DNA from: Mayfieldus sp038040285
GTDB taxonomy: Bacteria > Actinomycetota > Thermoleophilia > Solirubrobacterales > 70-9
Length of the DNA: 64,000 bases
Direction of reading: 5' to 3'
NCBI GenBank assembly: GCA_038040285.1
Contig: JBBPIN010000008.1
Location: 21,425-85,424 of the forward strand
This document shows positions 50,477-58,179 of this stretch, piece after piece. Under the pieces are notes generated by a model. That model was not told where the DNA came from. It ran no database searches and saw only the letters and a list, made by a program, of their open reading frames with translations. Position numbers and translations under genes: made by a program. Within the stretch, counting starts at the first letter, position 1; each line of letters starts with the position of its first letter.

Positions 50477-51781
50477 CTAGGCCGGGACTCGCTCGACGCT
50501 GATGCGCTCGATATGCGCGCCCAATCCGCGCAACCGCTCGTCGATTCGCTCGTAGCCGCGGTCGATCTGGCGCACGTTGCCGATCTCCGAAACACCGTCG
50601 GCGGCGAGCGCCGCGATGAGCATCGCCATCCCCGCCCGGATGTCCGGGCTCTCGAGCCGCTCCCCGTGAAGACGGCTCGGACCGTTCACGATCGCCCGGT
50701 GAGGATCGCAAAGCGTTATCCGAGCGCCCATCGCGACCAGCTTGTCGACGAAGAACAACCGGTTCTCGAACATCTTCTCGAAGATCAACACCGTGCCCTC
50801 GGCCTGGGTGGCGAGCGCAAGGGCGATCGAGGTGAGGTCGGCCGGGAAGGCGGGCCAGGGGCCGTCCTCGATCTTGGGGATCGCGTCGCCCATGTCGTCC
50901 TGGACGCGCAGGTTCTGCTCCGGGGGGACGAGGATGTTGTCGGGCTCCTCGACCATCGATTGCAGGCCGAGGCGGCGGAACTGCCGCCGCACGTTGATCA
51001 GGTCCTCGGGGATCGCCCCGCGGATGCGCAGCTCGCCGCCGGTCGCCGCGGCCAGCCCCATGAAGCTGGCGACCTCGATGTGGTCGGGCGAGACCGCGTG
51101 CTTGGCGCCGCCCAGCGACTCCTGCCCGTGCACGGTCATCATGTTGGAGCCGATCCCCTCCACCTCGGCGCCCATCTTGCTCAGCAGCCGCGCAAGGTCC
51201 TGGACGTGGGGCTCGCAGGCCGCGTTCTTGATCGTCGTCGGGCCGGGCGTCAGCGCGGCCGCCATCAGCGCGTTCTCGGTGCCCATCACGGAGGGCTCGT
51301 CCATGAAGATGCCGCACGCCTTCAGGCCGTCGGGCGGAGCGCTGAGCTCGATCCAGCGATCGCCGCCAACGCTTGCCCCCAGCTCACGGAAGGCGTCGAG
51401 GTGAGCGTCGAGCCGGCGGCGTCCGATCACGTCGCCGCCGGGCGGCGGCATGCGCGCTTCCCCGCAGCGGGCCAGCAGCGGGCCGGCGAGCAGGAAGGAG
51501 GCGCGGATCCTGCTCGCGAGCTCCTCGTTGACAGCGACCTCCGAGACCGAGGCGGCGCGGAGGCGGAGGCTGTTGTCGGCAACCCAGCCCACCTCGACCC
51601 CGAGTCGCTCGAGCAGCGCGAGCTGAGCCTCGGTGTCGCGGATCCGCGGAACGTTGTCGAGCAGCAGCTCCTCCTCAGTGAGCAGGCAGGCGGCGATGAT
51701 CGGCAGCGCCGCGTTCTTGTTGCCCGCCGCGACGATCTCTCCCGAGAGCGGGACGCCACCTTGTATTACGAATTTCTCCAT
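50477..51781 (-). CDS. murA: UDP-N-acetylglucosamine 1-carboxyvinyltransferase with Asp in place of active-site Cys
   Basis: First committed step of peptidoglycan synthesis, adding enolpyruvate from PEP to UDP-GlcNAc. The 434-residue protein has GNKNAALPIIAA (K22), RASFLLAGPLLARCG, and the active-site loop as PPGGDVIGRRRLDAH. The loop residue that is Cys115 in E. coli is D117 here (codon at 51431-51433). The same Cys-to-Asp change makes MurA of mycobacteria insensitive to fosfomycin. The 97-bp divergent gap to the HD gene holds its promoter, not clearly recognised. Confidence 0.94.
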   Translation of the reverse strand: MEKFVIQGGVPLSGEIVAAGNKNAALPIIAACLLTEEELLLDNVPRIRDTEAQLALLERLGVEVGWVADNSLRLRAASVSEVAVNEELASRIRASFLLAGPLLARCGEARMPPPGGDVIGRRRLDAHLDAFRELGASVGGDRWIELSAPPDGLKACGIFMDEPSVMGTENALMAAALTPGPTTIKNAACEPHVQDLARLLSKMGAEVEGIGSNMMTVHGQESLGGAKHAVSPDHIEVASFMGLAAATGGELRIRGAIPEDLINVRRQFRRLGLQSMVEEPDNILVPPEQNLRVQDDMGDAIPKIEDGPWPAFPADLTSIALALATQAEGTVLIFEKMFENRLFFVDKLVAMGARITLCDPHRAIVNGPSRLHGERLESPDIRAGMAMLIAALAADGVSEIGNVRQIDRGYERIDERLRGLGAHIERISVERVPA

Positions 51782-51861
51782 GGGAAGTTGGGAAATGCCC
51801 GCAAATGACCGCTTTGCAGGGGCGGCACCGCCGTGTGCCGCTCACCGGCTCCGGGCGCGAC

Positions 51862-51867
51862 TAGGGT
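51862..51867 (+). promoter_or_regulatory. -10 box TAGGGT for the HD-domain gene
   Basis: TAGGGT followed by 11 bases and the ATG at 51879, leaving a leader of only a few bases. Confidence 0.45.
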
Positions 51868-51878
51868 AACACCGGCAC

Positions 51879-52472
51879 ATGGACGCGATTTCGCGCGACA
51901 CCGCCTGGGAGCTGTTCTGCGAGTGGACCGAGTCCGACTCGCTGCGCAAACACGCGCTCGCGGTCGAGGCCGCGATGCGCGCCTACGCCCGCCGCCATGA
52001 CGAGGACGAGGAGCTCTGGGCGGTGACCGCGCTCGTCCACGACCTCGACTACGAGCGCTATCCGGACCTCGAGACGGGCCATCCACGCCACGCGTTGAAG
52101 GAGCTCGAACGGCTCGGCTACCCGCAGGTGGTGATCGACGCGGTCGCCGGTCACGCCGACTTCCTCGAGGTGCCGCGCGACACGCAGATGGCGAAGGCGC
52201 TCTACGCGGTCGACGAGATGTCGGGCTTCGTCACCGCCTGCGCACTGGTGCGCCCGACGGGAATCGAGGGGATGAAGCCGAAGTCGGTGCGCAAGAAGAT
52301 GAAGCAGCCGTCCTTCGCCGCCTCGGTCCCCCGCGACCAGCTCGAGCGGGGCGCGGAAGAGCTTGGAATCGAGATGAGCGAGCACATCCAGGTCGTGATC
52401 GACGCGCTGGCCGAGCAGGCCGACGAGCTGGGCCTGGGCCCGCGCGAGGGCGCCACCACGGACGCTGCATGA
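51879..52472 (+). CDS. HD-domain phosphohydrolase-like protein
   Basis: 197 residues with an HD metal-dependent phosphohydrolase core: H at residue 26 (LRKHALAVEAAM), the HD pair in ALVHDLDYERYPDLETGH, and later His in AGHADFLEVPRD. Family members hydrolyse nucleotides or phosphoesters, often as tRNA or nucleotide surveillance enzymes. The C-terminal ~60 residues are charged helices. The start of the hydrolase gene overlaps its stop as ATGA. The substrate is unknown. Confidence 0.8.
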   Translation: MDAISRDTAWELFCEWTESDSLRKHALAVEAAMRAYARRHDEDEELWAVTALVHDLDYERYPDLETGHPRHALKELERLGYPQVVIDAVAGHADFLEVPRDTQMAKALYAVDEMSGFVTACALVRPTGIEGMKPKSVRKKMKQPSFAASVPRDQLERGAEELGIEMSEHIQVVIDALAEQADELGLGPREGATTDAA

Positions 52473-53620
52473 GGCGCTGGCTCAAGGTCCTGCTCGGGAT
52501 CCTGGCGGCGCTGGTCGTGCTGCTGATCCTCAATGCGGTGGTGCTGGACCATCAGACCAAGAGCGCCGAGGTCACCGTGGACGGGGCGAAGATCCTCAGT
52601 CTCCCCGGCGGTGATGTTCAGGTGCTCGACTCGGGGCCGGTCGCCTATCTCACGGTGTCCCATGGTCGAAACGCGCCCCGCCCGCCCAAACCGGAGCCGA
52701 TCGTGCTCCTGCACTGCTACACGTGCTCGATCAACTGGTGGGACAAGCTGATCCCGCTGCTGGAGCGGGCCGGCCGCCGGGGGATCGCGATCGACCTGCT
52801 CGGCCACGGCGGCTCCGAGATGCCGAGCAACGGCTACTCGATGCAGGACCAGGCACAGCTCGTCGCCCAGGCACTCGACCGCCTTCAGGTCAAGGGGCCG
52901 GTGACCGTGGTCGGCCATTCGCTGGGCGGGGCGGTTGGCGTCGCCCTCGCCGAGCAGTCGCCCCAGCTTGTCGGCCGGCTGGTGATCGTCGACTTGGAGC
53001 CCGACACCAGCTATGGAAGCCTGGACCTGCTCGCCCGGGCCGCCTACACGCCAATGCTCGGCGAGGCGCTGTGGCGGGTGAAGATGGACTGGACGATTCG
53101 CAAGGCCCTCGGGCAGGCTTTCGCTCCCGGTTACGACGTTCCCGACCAGTTCGTCGACGACGTCAAGCGGATGACCTACACCGCCTACCACGACTCACAC
53201 AGTGCGTTTGACTCCTACGTCGGCGAGTCGCCGCTCGACAAGCGGATCTCGTCGCTGGGGGTGCCATTGCTCGCCATCTTCGGCGCCAAGGACCAGATCA
53301 TCGATGCGCGCGAGGCGTTGAGCGCCTACGCGGGCGTCACCGGTGCCCAAACCGCGTTGATCCAGGGAGCCGGGCGCTCCCCCAACGTCGAGAAGCCGGC
53401 CGAGACGGCGCAGTTGGTCCTGCGCTTCGCGAGACCGCTTCGCTCTACTGCCAGCGCCCCCCGGCTTTCGCCCACTCGGCCATGTGCTCGCTCGAGCAGA
53501 AGCCGTCCCCGACACGGTGCTCGCCACGGTGGCGGACAAGGAGCACGTGAATCTCACCGAGCTCCTTGCCGCATTGAGAGCAAAGCTGCTGCGACTCGTC
53601 AATCGCAGAAGGCTCGGTGA
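52469..53620 (+). CDS. Alpha/beta-hydrolase-fold protein, membrane-anchored, probably damaged
   Basis: A 383-residue reading frame. An N-terminal anchor (LKVLLGILAALVVLLILNAV) leads to an alpha/beta hydrolase: LLHCYTCSINWWDKLIPLLE, the nucleophile Ser in VVGHSLGGAVG, and the Asp in AIFGAKDQIID. The place of the catalytic His reads GAGRSPNVEKP, with Arg (CGC) where GAGHSP is expected. The fold should end near LVLRFA (about base 53430), but the frame runs on for ~60 basic, low-complexity residues antiparallel to the convergent zinc-ribbon gene. Loss of the original stop or a frameshift is likely. Confidence 0.7.
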   Translation: MRRWLKVLLGILAALVVLLILNAVVLDHQTKSAEVTVDGAKILSLPGGDVQVLDSGPVAYLTVSHGRNAPRPPKPEPIVLLHCYTCSINWWDKLIPLLERAGRRGIAIDLLGHGGSEMPSNGYSMQDQAQLVAQALDRLQVKGPVTVVGHSLGGAVGVALAEQSPQLVGRLVIVDLEPDTSYGSLDLLARAAYTPMLGEALWRVKMDWTIRKALGQAFAPGYDVPDQFVDDVKRMTYTAYHDSHSAFDSYVGESPLDKRISSLGVPLLAIFGAKDQIIDAREALSAYAGVTGAQTALIQGAGRSPNVEKPAETAQLVLRFARPLRSTASAPRLSPTRPCARSSRSRPRHGARHGGGQGARESHRAPCRIESKAAATRQSQKAR

Positions 53621-53786
53621 GCGGACCTGCCTCCCAGTGCGGCCCCTGCATCGCCCAGGGGACGATGTGCTCGAGACGGCAGAAGACCGCGCGGCGGTCG
53701 CCCGCCGGCTCGTAGGCCCGAAGGCCATCGGACTCCTCGACGCCGGCGCCGCACCAGGAACAGGTCTCGGTGCTCGGCCGCGCCAT
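53445..53786 (-). CDS. Small protein with two zinc-finger-like Cys/His sites
   Basis: 113 residues with two matching zinc-knuckle units: CSWCGAG followed by VFCRLEH, and CSQCGKELG followed by GFCSSEH. Each pair of a CxxC and a Cys-x3-His looks like a treble-clef or HNH-like zinc site. No catalytic motif is seen, so a structural or nucleic-acid-binding role is possible. The opposite-strand hydrolase frame overlaps its 3' half; the ordered Cys pairs make this strand the real coding strand there. Confidence 0.65.
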   Translation of the reverse strand: MARPSTETCSWCGAGVEESDGLRAYEPAGDRRAVFCRLEHIVPWAMQGPHWEAGPLTEPSAIDESQQLCSQCGKELGEIHVLLVRHRGEHRVGDGFCSSEHMAEWAKAGGRWQ

Positions 53787-53806
53787 CGACCGAGCATAGT
53801 CGTCGC

Positions 53807-54911
53807 CTAGCGCGTCGTCACGGTCAGGTCGACGGTCCCGAAGAGGTCGCCCGACACGAACTCCATGCTGGCGTTGTACGACGGCTGCGGGAACGTCTGA
53901 TTGAGGACCAGCGCGCTGCCCTTGTTGATCCGGATCACGGTCCCGTTGACGGTCACCGAGTGGTCATCGGGATTGGCGCTCACCGTTGCGTTGCTGGCAT
54001 TCAAGTTCGACCCATCACCACGCCCTGGTCGCCGACCGTCGGGACCGATCCTTCGATTACGACGTGCGAGGAGATGTAGTTGCTCAACGGGTTGTTCGCG
54101 AAGTTGGTCTGCTGGATGTTGACTCCAGTCGACGACGCGCAACTGCCGCCGACACCACCATTGGCCACCTGGATCCCGCCGGCCTGATCGACCACGCCGT
54201 CGGTCCCCAAGGGACTGATCGTTCCGCCCGTCACCGGAAAGTCGAAGGACGGTGTCAGCCCGGGTGGGTTCTTGATGCCCGGTCCGATCGCCGTCACGCC
54301 GGTCAGGCCGTTGATGCAGTGTGCGAACAAGCTTCGAGGTGAGATTCCCCGAGCCGGCGGTGAGCGTCGGGTCGGGGACCACGTGCACCGATCCGCCGGT
54401 CACCTCCACCGTCTGCGGTTGCTCTGAGACCGATAGCGAGCCGGCACGGGCCCTGTGCAATGAATGAAGGCCCAGCTTCTTGTGGATCTTCTTCGCCGCG
54501 CCGTTGAGGAAACTCGCCTTGACCCCGCTGAGGTCGGCGCCGAAGCCGTTGCGGACCACAGTGCCACCGGTGAGATTGAACAGCTTGATGCCGCCGCCCT
54601 TCAGAAAACCATTCGACCCGAGCGTGGCGGTCACCTTGTTGTAGACGACCTTCTTGTGATCGTGCTTGAAGCGGAGCTTGCCGCTCAGGGTGAGCGTGCC
54701 GGTCCCGGTGATCGGGTCGATCGATCCCCGCTCGATAGAACACCTTGGGCTTCATCGCCACACCGTTGCGACGCAGCTGGCTGTGGAACGAGCGCGAGAG
54801 CTTGAGGTGGAACGACCCGCTCGCGACCGGGTCGCCGGCGGCGAACGCGGCCGGTGCAAACACCAGCGAAGCTACGAGCAGGAGCGCGACGAGTAGCCCG
54901 CGTGGACCCAT
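53807..54911 (-). pseudogene. Broken third copy of the HtaA-like secreted protein
   Basis: Matches the two intact paralogues to its right from signal peptide (MGPRGLLVALLLVASLVFAP) to C-terminus (FGTVDLTVTTR), but in three frames. The breaks are near 54738 (a TC pair looks lost), near 54325 (one base too many) and near 54010 (one base lost). The pieces read LRFKHDHKKVVYNKVTATLG, FAHCINGLTGVTAIGPG and NLNASNATVSANPDDHSV. The first break puts stops in the way after ~50 residues. Small indels in one copy only fit decay of a redundant gene, though assembly errors must be excluded. Confidence 0.75.
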
Positions 54912-54921
54912 GGGAGTCTTT

Positions 54922-56085
54922 CTAGCGGACCTGAACCGTGACGCCCGCGGTGCCGAACGCGTCGCCATCCGCGAACTGCATGCTCGGATCGCCGGGTGAG
55001 GGCTGCGGAAGCACGAAGTTGAGGAGGTACGCCGCGGATGAGTTCAGCCTGATCACGGTCCCGTTGGTTGTCACCACGAAGCGCTGGAAGTCGGGATTGA
55101 GCCAGGCGTCGCTGATGTCGATCGGGAAGCTGATCTGCGCGTCGAGGTCGCCGAACGGCGACCCGGGCCCGCTTAGGGTGACATGCGCCGACACACTCCT
55201 GTTCAGAAGATCCACGCTGAGATCGCTCAGCCGAATGGTGAAATTGTTCGACGCCGGACATCCCGATGGGAGTCCGGGGCCGCCGTTGGCGAGCTGGATG
55301 CCGCCGGCCTGCTGGATCACGCCGTCCAACCCGGCTGGGCTGATCGTCCCGAAGGTGACCGGGAAGAAGATCGTGGTGCCGGGGCCTCCGGGCTGGGTAC
55401 CAGGTGCGATCACCGACACACCGGTGTTCGGATCGACGCAGTGAGCGGCGAGCTTCGAGGAGATGCTCCCCGGGCCAAGGGCCGGTTCGACGGACGCGGT
55501 GCCCGAGAGGACCTCCACGGTCTGCGGCTGCTCGGAGACCGCGAGCGACCCGGCATCGCCGGAGCGCAGCGCATTGAGATCGAGCGCCTTGCGCAGCTTC
55601 CTGGCGGCGCTCTTGAGGAAGTTCAGGTCGACGCCGCCAATATCGGCTCCGAAGCCGTTACGGGTCACGGTGCCGCCGTGGAGACTGAACAGCTTTGTCT
55701 TGCCGCCCCTCAGCGCGCCGGCGGGCCCGAGCGTCGCGTTCAGGTGCCCGTAGACGACCTTCTTGTGACCGTGCTTGAATCGCAGCTTGCCGCTCAGGGT
55801 CAGAGAGCCGGCTCCTGTGATCGGATCGATCGAGCCGCCCTTGATCGCGAACGACTTCGGCGTTATCGCAACCCCGTGACGGCTGAGCTGGTTCTTGAAC
55901 GCCTGCGAGAGCTTCAACTGGAAGCTGCCGACCCTCACCGGGTCGCCGGCGCCAAATGCTGCGGGCGCAAACGCGAGCAAAGCCGCCAGCGAGGGCGCAA
56001 CGGTCGCGAGCACCCGGCGCCATCGCACGCTTGAGCGCGCCTGGCCCCGAAATCGTGCGTTATCGGTGTCCATGCCGGCCAGCAT
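54922..56085 (-). CDS. HtaA-like secreted protein, paralogue 2
   Basis: 387 residues with an exported N-terminus (LATVAPSLAALLAFAPAAFG, cleavage near GAGDP). A domain of about 130 residues follows with GSIDPITGAGSLTLSGKLRF, KHGHKKVVYGHLNATLG, LFSLHGGTVTRNGFGADIGG and SEQPQTVEVLSG; this resembles the HtaA domain, which in Corynebacterium binds heme, but no heme-ligand His/Tyr is certain here. A second beta-rich region ends with FGTAGVTVQVR. The start at ATG 56085 has AGGGA 5 bases upstream; ATG 56073 and GTG 56106 are alternatives. Confidence 0.6.
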   Translation of the reverse strand: MLAGMDTDNARFRGQARSSVRWRRVLATVAPSLAALLAFAPAAFGAGDPVRVGSFQLKLSQAFKNQLSRHGVAITPKSFAIKGGSIDPITGAGSLTLSGKLRFKHGHKKVVYGHLNATLGPAGALRGGKTKLFSLHGGTVTRNGFGADIGGVDLNFLKSAARKLRKALDLNALRSGDAGSLAVSEQPQTVEVLSGTASVEPALGPGSISSKLAAHCVDPNTGVSVIAPGTQPGGPGTTIFFPVTFGTISPAGLDGVIQQAGGIQLANGGPGLPSGCPASNNFTIRLSDLSVDLLNRSVSAHVTLSGPGSPFGDLDAQISFPIDISDAWLNPDFQRFVVTTNGTVIRLNSSAAYLLNFVLPQPSPGDPSMQFADGDAFGTAGVTVQVR

Positions 56086-56144
56086 GTCTTTCCCTGCTAT
56101 CGGCACTGGCGCACGGGGGCTGAACCATGCACCCTACAAACGAC

Positions 56145-56170
56145 GACGGGGCGGCCGAAGCCGCCCCGTC
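56145..56170 (-). terminator. Strong hairpin with UUCG loop downstream of paralogue 1
   Basis: A perfect 11-bp stem GACGGGGCGGC/GCCGCCCCGTC around a 4-base loop that reads TTCG on the minus strand, located 24 bases past the stop at 56194. It is followed by a modest T-rich stretch (GTCGTTTG). It probably ends transcription of the 56194-57402 gene. Confidence 0.65.
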
Positions 56171-56193
56171 AGAGACCCAACTTTCGGTGATGC

Positions 56194-57402
56194 CTATCGC
56201 ACCGTGACCGTCAGAGTCGCGGTGCCGAATATGTCGCCATCCGCGAAATTGTTGGCGTTGCCCGCCGCGTTGGGGAAGAACAAATTCAGCGTCTGCGAAG
56301 ACACTGCGTTGTTCTTGATCACGCCACCGCTGATCTTCACCGTCTTGGCGCTGGCATCAGAGCTCACCGTGGCGTTGCTGACATCGAGGCTCTGACCAAT
56401 CGCAATCCCCTTGTCACCCGGGCCTCCGAGGACGTTTGGCGGGCTTGTCCCACCCAGGAGCACGTTGGCCTGGATGTTGAGCAGCTCCAGGTTCGGAGCC
56501 AGATTTGTTTGGTCCAGGTATGACGTGGACGTGGTCGCCCCCGGTACAACTGCCGGGCAGGAGGCCGGCTGCAGCCCGCCGAAGGGAGCCGTCGGGCCGC
56601 TCTTACCGTTCTGGAGCCTCACGCCACCGGCTGCCTGCAGCACACCCGCAGTCCCGGTCGGGCCAACCGTGCCCCCGGTTATCGGGAAGTGGAAGGGTTG
56701 AGCAAGGCCCGCCACCGTAGCTGGTGCGATCGTGACCACACCGCCCGCGGGGTCAATGCAGTGATCGATCAGTCTCGAGGCAACTGCATTGGCCGGACCA
56801 CCCAAGAACGACGGCAGGGCCGGAGCAACGACCGCCTCGCCGCTCAGCACTTGCACCGTCTGGGGCTGCTCGGCAACCGTAAGCGAGCCGGCGCTGCCCT
56901 TGTGCAGCGAGTGCAGCCCGAGCTTGCGGTTGATCTTCTTGGCTGCGCCCTTCAGCAGCTTCACCTTGACGCCGCTGACCGTGGCTCCGAAACCGTTGCG
57001 GACCACGGTGCCGCCGCTGAGGCTGAAGATCTTGCCGTTGTTGCCCTTGATATTGCCCTTGCCGCCGTTGGCGCCAAGAGTGGCCTTCACGTTGCTGTAG
57101 ACGAGCTTCTTGTGGCCCTTCTTGAAAGTGATCTTGCCCACCTTCAGGGTGCCCGCCCCGGTGATGGGATCGACCGAAGAGCCAGCCTTGATCGAGAACG
57201 CCTTCGGCTTCAGCTTGACGTGGTTGCTCTTCAGCTGATGTTTGAAGCCGCTTGAACGCTTGAAGTTAAAAGTTCCGCTGGCGATTGGATCGCCGGCGCC
57301 GAATGCGGTGGGGGCCGACAGAAGTGCCACCGACACCGCCAGGATGGCGACGATGCCGATTTCAGGCCTGCGGTCCCTCACGATTGACGTGACTTGCGCC
57401 AC
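56194..57402 (-). CDS. HtaA-like secreted protein, paralogue 1
   Basis: 402 residues, same design as paralogue 2: signal peptide (IGIVAILAVSVALLSAPTAF), GDPIASGTFNFKRSSGFKHQ, VDPITGAGTLKVGKITFKKG, LSGGTVVRNGFGATVSGVKV and SEQ-type block AEQPQTVQVLSGEAVV, then a beta-rich region. It starts at GTG 57402 with an excellent GGAGGTGAGG 7 bases before it. It is lysine-rich and less GC-biased than most genes here. It has its own terminator. Heme binding is only suggested by the domain likeness. Confidence 0.62.
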   Translation of the reverse strand: MAQVTSIVRDRRPEIGIVAILAVSVALLSAPTAFGAGDPIASGTFNFKRSSGFKHQLKSNHVKLKPKAFSIKAGSSVDPITGAGTLKVGKITFKKGHKKLVYSNVKATLGANGGKGNIKGNNGKIFSLSGGTVVRNGFGATVSGVKVKLLKGAAKKINRKLGLHSLHKGSAGSLTVAEQPQTVQVLSGEAVVAPALPSFLGGPANAVASRLIDHCIDPAGGVVTIAPATVAGLAQPFHFPITGGTVGPTGTAGVLQAAGGVRLQNGKSGPTAPFGGLQPASCPAVVPGATTSTSYLDQTNLAPNLELLNIQANVLLGGTSPPNVLGGPGDKGIAIGQSLDVSNATVSSDASAKTVKISGGVIKNNAVSSQTLNLFFPNAAGNANNFADGDIFGTATLTVTVR

Positions 57403-57593
57403 AACCTCACCTCCATAAGTAGTAACTGACGAGATTCATATCACCACCTGGGCACTGGCCCAGGCTCGGTTTCCAAAACCCCTGCCAGCAAGCAATGTTG
57501 CGTACCGGCTATTAGGGCTTCTGAGAGCGGGGGGGTTACTGACCTATACCGGCCTTGGATTCTATGTCCGGTGGACAAAGATATGGCGTTCGA
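57403..57593 (-). promoter_or_regulatory. Leader/promoter region of the HtaA-like gene
   Basis: This 191-base gap has no gene. On the minus strand it holds a hairpin with a 7-bp stem (CCTGGGC/GCCCAGG, 57447-57453 with 57458-57464) and a near-repeat GTCAGTAAC/GTCAGTTAC about 115 bases apart. It does not match a riboswitch that I know. The length suggests a regulated leader. Confidence 0.35.
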
Positions 57594-58124
57594 TTAGACG
57601 ATTGGTCCGCCGCCCCCGCCCTGGCGCGGGGGGTTTGGCAGGCGCCGCCACTGCACGATCTTGCCGCCCCGGATCACGAACGCGGTGCGGGCAAGAAGGC
57701 CGGCGCCCGAACCACAGCCGCCGCCGGGACGATCGGTGAGCCGGAAGGTCGCGGCGATGAAGCGGCCGAGCGGGCGCGCCCTCACCAGCCTCGCTCCACA
57801 GGGCAGCGAGCGGTTGAAGGCGACGACGTCGGCGTGCGACCGCAGGGTGACCGCCGGGGCGCCGTTCTCGACCACGCTCGGAAGCGCGAAGTAACCGGCG
57901 GCGCCCTCGGCATCGCCTTTCGAGAGCGTCTCCACCCAGCCCTCGATCACCGCGACCGATTCGTGTCCGGCGGGCAGCGACGACTCGTTTGCGCCATCGC
58001 CATTACCGCCTCCACAAGAGGCGAGCAAGCCGGCGCTGAGGACGGCGAGAGCGGCCAGGCGAGCAAGGCCCACGCCCGGATCATCGCAGGGCGAAGACGC
58101 GGGCCGGCTTCGAGTCGGGGGCAC
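57594..58124 (-). CDS. Putative lipoprotein with SnoaL/NTF2-like body
   Basis: Up to 176 residues. A lipobox LLASC follows a hydrophobic stretch (LARLAALAVLSAGLLASC), so the mature protein should be lipid-anchored after LspA cleavage. The mature part, ~140 residues with GWVETLSKGDAEGAAGYFAL and TAFVIRGGKIVQWRRL, looks like the NTF2/SnoaL fold. The start is unsure; GTG 58073 would give a more normal signal peptide. It diverges from imuB with a 55-bp gap, so the LexA box could affect it too. Confidence 0.6.
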   Translation of the reverse strand: MPPTRSRPASSPCDDPGVGLARLAALAVLSAGLLASCGGGNGDGANESSLPAGHESVAVIEGWVETLSKGDAEGAAGYFALPSVVENGAPAVTLRSHADVVAFNRSLPCGARLVRARPLGRFIAATFRLTDRPGGGCGSGAGLLARTAFVIRGGKIVQWRRLPNPPRQGGGGGPIV

Positions 58125-58164
58125 TCTCAGCTCGCACCGCGCTTGACTGGAGCGACGATCTATA

Positions 58165-58178
58165 CGAACATACGTTCG
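58165..58178 (+). promoter_or_regulatory. LexA (SOS) box upstream of imuB
   Basis: CGAACATACGTTCG fits the Gram-positive LexA consensus CGAACRNRYGTTCG at every position, within an 8-bp inverted repeat ATACGAAC-N4-GTTCGTAT (58162-58181). It ends one base before the imuB ATG. A TTGACT lies at 58143-58148. LexA bound here should block imuB-DUF6504-dnaE2 until DNA damage. Confidence 0.85.
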
Positions 58179-58179
58179 T

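Noticed and set aside
57403..57593. c-di-GMP or other known riboswitch before the HtaA-like gene
   Set aside because: One hairpin is present but none of the conserved core sequences that I know could be found.
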